From: JBMNTQ01 sp050945815
GTDB taxonomy: Bacteria; Bacillota; Clostridia; Christensenellales; JBMNTQ01
Direction: 5' to 3'
DNA length: 11,830 nt
Assembly: GCA_050945815.1 (NCBI GenBank)
Contig: JBMNTQ010000053.1
Span: 1 to 11,830 of the forward strand
In this document: positions 7,951-11,830 of the stretch, piece by piece
Layout of the letters: each line of letters opens with the position of its first letter
Numbering within the stretch: position 1 is the first letter of the stretch
Translations under genes and position numbers: made by a program
The notes under the pieces: model-generated
Seen by the model: only the letters and a program-made list of their open reading frames with translations
The model's database searches: none
Told to the model about the DNA's origin: nothing

Positions 7951-7977
7951 AAAAAATGCGCCCCAAAAAAGGGGCGC
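7951..7977 (-). terminator. Intrinsic terminator of the lipoprotein gene
   Basis: GCGCCCC (7958-7964) and GGGGCGC (7971-7977) form a perfect 7-bp GC stem with a six-base loop. Read on the minus strand, the stem is followed by A and then six Ts. It lies about 50 bases after the lipoprotein stop and ahead of the carB promoter, so the two genes form separate transcripts. Confidence 0.85.
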
Positions 7978-8025
7978 TCGTCCATAGCCAGCCATCCTGT
8001 CCCGATGCCTGTCCTCGCTTCCGCT

Positions 8026-8469
8026 TCACTCATCACTATAGTCGGAATCGATAATTTCTTCAGTCTTTTTCAAAACATGCTTCTGGTCAAATTCGTCATA
8101 AAACGTCAACGTGTCTTGGGTAATCGTATATTCGTTTTCAGTCTTTCCCCGATCGCCCATATCCAGCGTCAAATACTTGTCCCCGACTGTATAGCTATAG
8201 GCCTCTTCCGCGCCGGTAGCAAACGTCACCAGCAGTTCCCCATTGGCCGTAAAGCGGTATGTGCCGACGTTTTCCAGCTTCCAAACGCCAAGAATCAACA
8301 CATCGTTTGGCGGCAATGTAGGAACCGGAGTCTGCACCGGATGGGAAATAGCTAAGTCCACAGTCGGACTTTCCGGGTTCTCCGTCTCCGCACCGTTCCC
8401 ACAGGCAGTCAGTCCCAGCATCAACAATGCCACGCATGCTATCACCATTCTTCTGAATATCCTATTCAA
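8026..8469 (-). CDS. Small predicted lipoprotein (DUF5640-like), function unknown
   Basis: A 147-residue exported lipoprotein. The N-terminus has a charged n-region (Arg3, Arg6, Arg7), a hydrophobic core and the lipobox LTAC with Cys23, so signal peptidase II processing and membrane anchoring are expected. After a linker rich in Pro, Ser and Thr (about 24-50), the body reads GVWKLENVGTYRFTANGELLV and further beta-rich sequence with alternating Thr and Tyr. It resembles small lipocalin-like DUF5640 proteins of Clostridia; this is recognition from memory and no function is known. The start is TTG, since an in-frame TGA lies just upstream and the next ATG (residue 8) would remove the charged n-region. 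The ribosome binding site is weak (GGTGA). It has its own promoter, lies 101 bases after the histidine kinase stop, and has its own terminator. Confidence 0.8.
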   Translation of the reverse strand: MNRIFRRMVIACVALLMLGLTACGNGAETENPESPTVDLAISHPVQTPVPTLPPNDVLILGVWKLENVGTYRFTANGELLVTFATGAEEAYSYTVGDKYLTLDMGDRGKTENEYTITQDTLTFYDEFDQKHVLKKTEEIIDSDYSDE

Positions 8470-8520
8470 GCCGTATCACCATCCAAATTCCAGTTTCTTA
8501 TGCTCCATATGCATTCTGGT

Positions 8521-8549
8521 ATTATATCAAAAAAGCCCATAAGAAACAA
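8521..8549 (-). promoter_or_regulatory. Promoter of the lipoprotein gene
   Basis: On the minus strand, -35 TTGTTT (8549-8544), a 17-base spacer and a perfect -10 TATAAT (8526-8521) form a good sigma-A-type promoter. The leader to the TTG start would be about 45 bases. The stretch TTTTTTGATATAATA, preceded by GC, closely matches the carB promoter. Confidence 0.72.
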
Positions 8550-8570
8550 GAATTCTACACAACAAACAAT

Positions 8571-9563
8571 TCATTGACAAATCATGCAATTTTTAGGGAA
8601 CCAAATCGTAAAGCTGCTGCCCTTTCCCACTTCGCTTTCCACGTTTATTTTTATACCAAAACAATTTGCCACACGATAGGCCAAATAAAGCCCATACCCC
8701 GAGCCATTGTAGTCTTGCACCGCGTTTCCCCGGTAATATTTCCTGAAAATGTTTTCCAGGTCTTTGCCGTCAATCCCAATCCCATTGTCCGTAACCCGCA
8801 CATACGCATTGGATTTTCTTACTCCCACAAAAACATCAATCGTGCCGTCATCTGCCGTATATTTCACAGCATTGTCTAAAATTGTGCGCAGAATCTCCAT
8901 CACGGCACTGCGGTTGCAATCCAGAATAATATCATCCCCGCAAGACAAACTCCAGCGTTTTTCACCCGCGATCATTTCATAGCCCTTAACACATTCCTGC
9001 ACCAAAGCGCATAGGCTTATCGGCTGCGTACCCATGTTCTCCTTGCCGCCAATCACCTCCATCATCCACACCAGGTTCTCAACCTCCCGGTCTATCCCGA
9101 GCAGCATAGAATGAATCATATCATATTCCTCTTCCCCACACTGGGCCGCCAACTGCGCATACCCGCGAATAACTGCCAAAGGAGTCTTGATCTCGTGCAA
9201 AACATGGGAAAAAGGGGACGACTGCCGCCGCTTTTTCTGTAGCTTGATAAGCTCCTTAATCGGCGCATTCCAAAAGCTGCCGGTCTGTCCGCTTTGCCGC
9301 CATTCAACAATCGATCTCCTCACCGTTTCATACATGAAAAAGCCAATCATCAGCATACCCGCCGCTAAAATGATCAGCGTCACAATCAAAAAAATTTGAA
9401 CCCCTTCGTTTTCATGGACGGGGTTGCCTAGTATCGCCAGTTGCCCGTTTCCCACAAGCAAGCTAAGAAAAAGAATAAATGAGATGGCTTGTCCTAAAAA
9501 AATAATTGCATATATCGTAAAATTCGCAGCCGGAACCGTCATTTTTCTCCCAATTCTAGGCAC
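8571..9563 (-). CDS. Membrane sensor histidine kinase with short outer loop
   Basis: A two-component sensor kinase of about 330 residues. Two membrane segments (about 15-38 and 57-81) enclose an outer loop of only some 18 residues. The cytoplasmic part starts without a clear HAMP domain and has the phosphoacceptor His123 in the H-box SHVLHEIKTPLAVIRGY. The ATPase domain has the N-box with Asn231 (LDNAVKYT), G1 DNGIGID (259-265), the F-box Phe273 and G2 GSGYGLYL (287-294). All catalytic boxes are intact. The short loop suggests sensing at or within the membrane, as in BceS-like kinases. No response regulator gene is in the window, so its partner is elsewhere. Start choice is uncertain: the GTG at 9563 has GGGGGTG just upstream; GTG 9569 and ATG 9542 (preceded by GGGAG) also fit. 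It is transcribed divergently from the CmpB-family gene. Confidence 0.92.
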   Translation of the reverse strand: MPRIGRKMTVPAANFTIYAIIFLGQAISFILFLSLLVGNGQLAILGNPVHENEGVQIFLIVTLIILAAGMLMIGFFMYETVRRSIVEWRQSGQTGSFWNAPIKELIKLQKKRRQSSPFSHVLHEIKTPLAVIRGYAQLAAQCGEEEYDMIHSMLLGIDREVENLVWMMEVIGGKENMGTQPISLCALVQECVKGYEMIAGEKRWSLSCGDDIILDCNRSAVMEILRTILDNAVKYTADDGTIDVFVGVRKSNAYVRVTDNGIGIDGKDLENIFRKYYRGNAVQDYNGSGYGLYLAYRVANCFGIKINVESEVGKGSSFTIWFPKNCMICQ

Positions 9564-9608
9564 AATCACACCCCCGCCACTATATAAATTTTTCCTTTGA
9601 TTACCTAT

Positions 9609-9636
9609 ATGATAACATAAAAAAATAGCAAAACAA
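9609..9636 (-). promoter_or_regulatory. Promoter of the histidine kinase gene
   Basis: On the minus strand, TTGTTT (9636-9631), a 16-base spacer and TATCAT (9614-9609) with an upstream TG form a plausible extended -10 promoter. The leader to the GTG start would be about 40 bases. The surroundings are very AT-rich. Confidence 0.5.
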
Positions 9637-9744
9637 AAAGTTATGCCGCAATTTTTTTGTTCTTACAAAACTAGAAAAAATTCGACAAGCCTATCTGAAA
9701 TTTTTGCTCGTTGCTTATCATTCTCCACAATTTAACAGTTTCAG

Positions 9745-9773
9745 TTGAAAAAAACAAAAAAAAATGTCATGAT
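9745..9773 (+). promoter_or_regulatory. Putative promoter of the CmpB-family gene
   Basis: TTGAAA (9745-9750), a 17-base spacer made largely of A-tracts, and CATGAT (9768-9773) form a possible promoter about 33 bases before the start codon. The -10 matches the consensus at only four of six positions. The A-tract spacer may bend the DNA. Confidence 0.4.
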
Positions 9774-9805
9774 AGATCTGTATTGTCAAGACAGGGGGCT
9801 GCTCT

Positions 9806-10579
9806 ATGTTGGTGCAACAGCTTATCAACTACACTCTATTCTTTATTGCATACAGCTTCATAGGCTGGCTGCTTGAAACCGTATACGCATCTTTCTCTCG
9901 CGGCCGGTTTACCAACCGCGGCTTTTTAGCAGGGCCTTTTTGTCCTGTATACGGCACCGCTGCCTTGCTGCTTATCCTGCTCTACCAATGGCTGCCCAAC
10001 CTCACGGCTCTGTTGTTCCTGTCCGTTGTGGTGGCCTCGGCAGTCGAATACACCGCCGCTCTCCTGCTCGAGCGTGTCTTCGGCTTCCGCTGGTGGCGCT
10101 ATCGAAACCCGCTGTCCGTTCTGCACGGCAGGCTTTCCCTGTCCACGTCCTTCCTATGGGGCCTTCTATCCATCCTGCTGCTGGACGTGCTGCATCCCCT
10201 GCTGCATCCCCTGCTATCCTCCATCACACCGTTCGGCGGCCTGATTCTGGTAGGCCTGTTCGGCGCCTACCTGACAACAGACCTAGCCTTCTCCACATAC
10301 GCCGCCCACAATCTCTCGCGGCGACTGGCCACCATGACCAAACTAAACCAACGCATCTGCAACCGCAGAGAACATATCCACTTCATGCTGGACGACTCAA
10401 TCGAAACCCTGCAAAGCCGCTATCGCAGCATCATGGAAAACCGCAGCGCAGCCCAAAGCCGGCTGATCCACGCCTTTCCCACGCTCGAATCCTCCCAATA
10501 CAGCGAAGCGTTGCAGGTGCTTCAGCATTCCGTATACAGCGACGCCCGCTCAGGCCCGGAAAACGTCTGTGCTCCCTAA
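9806..10579 (+). CDS. CmpB-family membrane protein (putative ABC-transporter type IV permease)
   Basis: A 257-residue integral membrane protein matching the CmpB-like family (ABC_trans_CmpB, Pfam PF06541). Seen: an N-terminal helix running into SFIGWLLETVYASF (17-30), the signature NRGFLAGPFCPVYG (37-50), then EYTAALLLERVFGFRWWRY (81-99) and GRLSLSTSFLWGL (108-120). About five membrane segments are likely (4-25, 47-62, 66-90, 112-135, 142-165), followed by a charged cytoplasmic tail of some 85 residues. The family is named as a putative ABC permease, but its transport role is, to my knowledge, unproven, and no ATP-binding subunit is encoded nearby. The ATG is preceded by AGGGGG. It diverges from the histidine kinase gene, and its stop overlaps that of the convergent adenosyltransferase gene. 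Confidence 0.87.
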   Translation: MLVQQLINYTLFFIAYSFIGWLLETVYASFSRGRFTNRGFLAGPFCPVYGTAALLLILLYQWLPNLTALLFLSVVVASAVEYTAALLLERVFGFRWWRYRNPLSVLHGRLSLSTSFLWGLLSILLLDVLHPLLHPLLSSITPFGGLILVGLFGAYLTTDLAFSTYAAHNLSRRLATMTKLNQRICNRREHIHFMLDDSIETLQSRYRSIMENRSAAQSRLIHAFPTLESSQYSEALQVLQHSVYSDARSGPENVCAP

Positions 10580-11067
10580 TAAAACCCGGCCTTCAGCCGG
10601 CACATCACCACATACGCAGCGCTGGACATTCTGTTCAGCGCTTTAACATGTCCCCCAATATCTCCATACAGCGCAACAGCATCACATTCCGTCTCCCGCG
10701 CCTTGGTACGCACGAGGTTCACCAAGCAAACCATCACACCGTCCGCCGCCACAGGCAAAAAGTGCTTCAAGCCCATTCTGTCAGGACGATGGGAAAGCTC
10801 CTGCACCTCTCCATACTCCATGCCCAAATAAGCAATCTCTCCCACATCCGCCCCACTCACCCCGGCCGATAACAGGCTCATACAGCCTGCAAACAGCGTA
10901 TGCAAATCCTTTGCCAAAGCCTCCTGCCCCCGCTCCAGCGCAACAGCCGCCGCATAAGCGATGGTAGCGCTTAATGAATCCAGCTTCCCCCGAAACCGAA
11001 TCTCCCGAGAATCCTTGGCAGCCACCTGGTTGCCCGATAAGCTGGTTCTACATTCATCGCCTTTCAT
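10576..11067 (-). CDS. Short EutT-type cobalamin adenosyltransferase
   Basis: A 163-residue protein resembling the C-terminal domain of EutT-type ATP:cob(I)alamin adenosyltransferases, which make coenzyme B12 from ATP and reduced cobalamin. Matching features recalled from the family: FRGKLDSL (25-32), a Leu/Ala-rich helix with LHTLFAGCMSLLSA, SHRPDRMGLKHFLP (92-105), VNLVRTKARETE (116-127) and the closing ALNRMSSAAYVVMCRLKAG. The N-terminal EutT region with its His/CCxxC metal motif is absent. The ATG at 11067 has GGGAGG nine bases upstream; an earlier in-frame start at 11154 would lie deep inside holA and lacks support. The first 14 bases overlap the holA end, so translational coupling is likely. 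No ethanolamine or B12-dependent enzyme gene is in the window. Activity is inferred; the B12-binding residues were not individually checked. Confidence 0.72.
   Translation of the reverse strand: MKGDECRTSLSGNQVAAKDSREIRFRGKLDSLSATIAYAAAVALERGQEALAKDLHTLFAGCMSLLSAGVSGADVGEIAYLGMEYGEVQELSHRPDRMGLKHFLPVAADGVMVCLVNLVRTKARETECDAVALYGDIGGHVKALNRMSSAAYVVMCRLKAGFY
10577..10600 (-). terminator. Weak intrinsic terminator at the end of the adenosyltransferase gene
   Basis: On the minus strand, CCGGC and GCCGG form a 5-bp GC stem with a five-base loop (10600-10586), followed by GTTTTATT, which runs into the stop codon. The terminator therefore lies inside the last codons. In the plus direction there is no T-run. 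Confidence 0.45.
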
Positions 11068-11830
11068 GTCTCTCTTCCTCCCTTGCCATATAAACTTTTG
11101 CCAAAAGAATCTCCAATCCCTCCGCCTCCCGCACCTGCCCGGTCTTACAGGCATGGTCCAGTTCCGTCAAGAGAAACAAAGTTTCCTTCAACCACGCAGC
11201 GCTGTATTTGTTCCGGTCATCAATGGCCCGCCGCGCCGAAAAGTTCTTGCCCATCAGCTCATAGGCTTGCCCGCCGCGCTTCTGCGCATATAGCTCCTGC
11301 ACCTGCAAAATCAGGCGAAATCTCGCCGCCAACGCTCCGATGATAGCCGGCGCCCGCTCACCATTCTGCATCAAAAACCGCAGCGCCTCATAGCCCTTGT
11401 CGGCCTTCCCCATCTCAAAGCTGTCCATCATGCGAAAAACATTGCTGTTTATATCCGGGGAAACATAGAGGTCTATCTCCTTCCTCGTCGCGTCCTCCCC
11501 CATAACAGCCAGCTTTTCCAGTTCCGCCTCCAAGCGATACAGGTCGCGCCCCGCCCGCTCCACCAAATAACGAGCATCTTGCATCGACAAGCCCAAGCCT
11601 AAAAGTGCCGCCTGACGGAATGCAAATTCCGCCGCGCCATAATCATCCACAGGCAGAAAATCCACAGGCTGCGCCACCGCATAGATAGCCTTGGTGCCCG
11701 CTTTTCGCCCATCGGGTTTTTCCTTCTCATAGAAAACTAAGCAAAGCGCGCCATCATCCCGGCTTTGGATATAGCTGCACAAGCTTAAAAGCTCCTTATC
11801 ATCCTTAGACGCCGTAAACAGCCGACTGTG
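11054..11830 (-). CDS. holA: DNA polymerase III delta subunit, C-terminal part (runs off the right edge)
   Basis: The delta subunit opens the beta sliding clamp as part of the clamp loader. The frame is open to the window edge, so the N-terminal P-loop-like region is missing and 258 residues remain. Visible: TASKDDKELLSLCSYIQS, then GALCLVFYEKE (end of domain I); the domain II region with GLSMQDARYLVERAGRDLYRLEAELEKLA; and the C-terminal collar domain with IIGALAARFRLILQVQELYAQ, NKYSAAWLKETLFLLTELDHACKTGQ. The alternating helices and the LxxEAELEKLA block are typical of HolA. In many Bacillota rpsT follows holA; here an adenosyltransferase gene overlaps its last 14 bases. A TTG at 11782 is an internal leucine codon, not the start. 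Confidence 0.9.
   Translation of the reverse strand, partial: HSRLFTASKDDKELLSLCSYIQSRDDGALCLVFYEKEKPDGRKAGTKAIYAVAQPVDFLPVDDYGAAEFAFRQAALLGLGLSMQDARYLVERAGRDLYRLEAELEKLAVMGEDATRKEIDLYVSPDINSNVFRMMDSFEMGKADKGYEALRFLMQNGERAPAIIGALAARFRLILQVQELYAQKRGGQAYELMGKNFSARRAIDDRNKYSAAWLKETLFLLTELDHACKTGQVREAEGLEILLAKVYMAREEERHERR

Noticed and set aside
7930..9016. A 16-base exact repeat, ACCAAAGCGCATAGGC, at 7930-7945 and 9001-9016.
   Set aside because: One copy lies inside the histidine kinase coding region and the other upstream of the carB promoter. The flanks diverge at once and no function suggests itself; chance is possible.
9940..10872. A 310-codon plus-strand frame overlapping the CmpB-family gene and the adenosyltransferase gene.
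   Set aside because: The translation is rich in Pro, Arg and His, as expected for a shifted frame. Both overlapping genes have recognisable family motifs and ribosome binding sites.
11068..11154. An N-terminal extension of the adenosyltransferase to 192 residues.
   Set aside because: The extra 29 residues are translated from the holA coding region in another frame. The start at 11067 has a strong ribosome binding site and the family similarity begins after it.
1..11830. Search for CRISPR arrays, insertion sequences, phage genes, toxin-antitoxin pairs and RNA genes.
   Set aside because: No regularly spaced repeats, transposase or integrase motifs, tRNA cloverleafs or rRNA-like stretches were seen by reading.

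Overview
The window reads as an ordinary chromosomal stretch of a low-to-middle GC Bacillota bacterium, most likely a Clostridia or Negativicutes member. The evidence is strong GGAGG-type ribosome binding sites, frequent GTG and TTG starts, sigma-A-like promoters with TATAAT boxes, a CmpB-family membrane protein, a free-standing EutT-type adenosyltransferase domain and a Clostridia-style transaldolase-like protein. I cannot name the genus. No rRNA, tRNA, CRISPR array, transposase or phage gene is visible.

Left part (1-3382), plus strand: an AraC-family regulator is followed by a 222-base gap holding a perfect 18-bp tandem repeat and a terminator-like hairpin. Then come a transaldolase-family aldolase and a lipoate-protein ligase, 21 bases apart and probably one operon. 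A perfect 19-bp stem terminator closes this block.

Centre (3498-8550), minus strand: carB (large subunit of carbamoyl-phosphate synthase), followed 45 bases downstream by a PfkB-family sugar kinase. No carA is present in the window. Upstream lies a small lipoprotein with its own promoter and terminator, so carB starts a separate transcript.

Right part (8571-11830): a histidine kinase with a very short outer loop is transcribed away from a CmpB-type membrane protein; the 242 bases between them carry both promoters. The CmpB gene runs tail-to-tail, with overlapping stop codons, into a short cobalamin adenosyltransferase gene. That gene's start overlaps the end of holA (DNA polymerase III delta), which runs off the right edge.

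I see no single new multi-gene system. The most interesting points are: the AraC / tandem repeat / proline-rich mini-ORF / hairpin arrangement ahead of the aldolase-lipoate ligase pair; the active-site Gln in the transaldolase-like enzyme, as in fructose-6-phosphate aldolases; the carA-less carB-kinase unit; the orphan kinase next to membrane proteins of unclear role; and the stand-alone adenosyltransferase coupled to holA.
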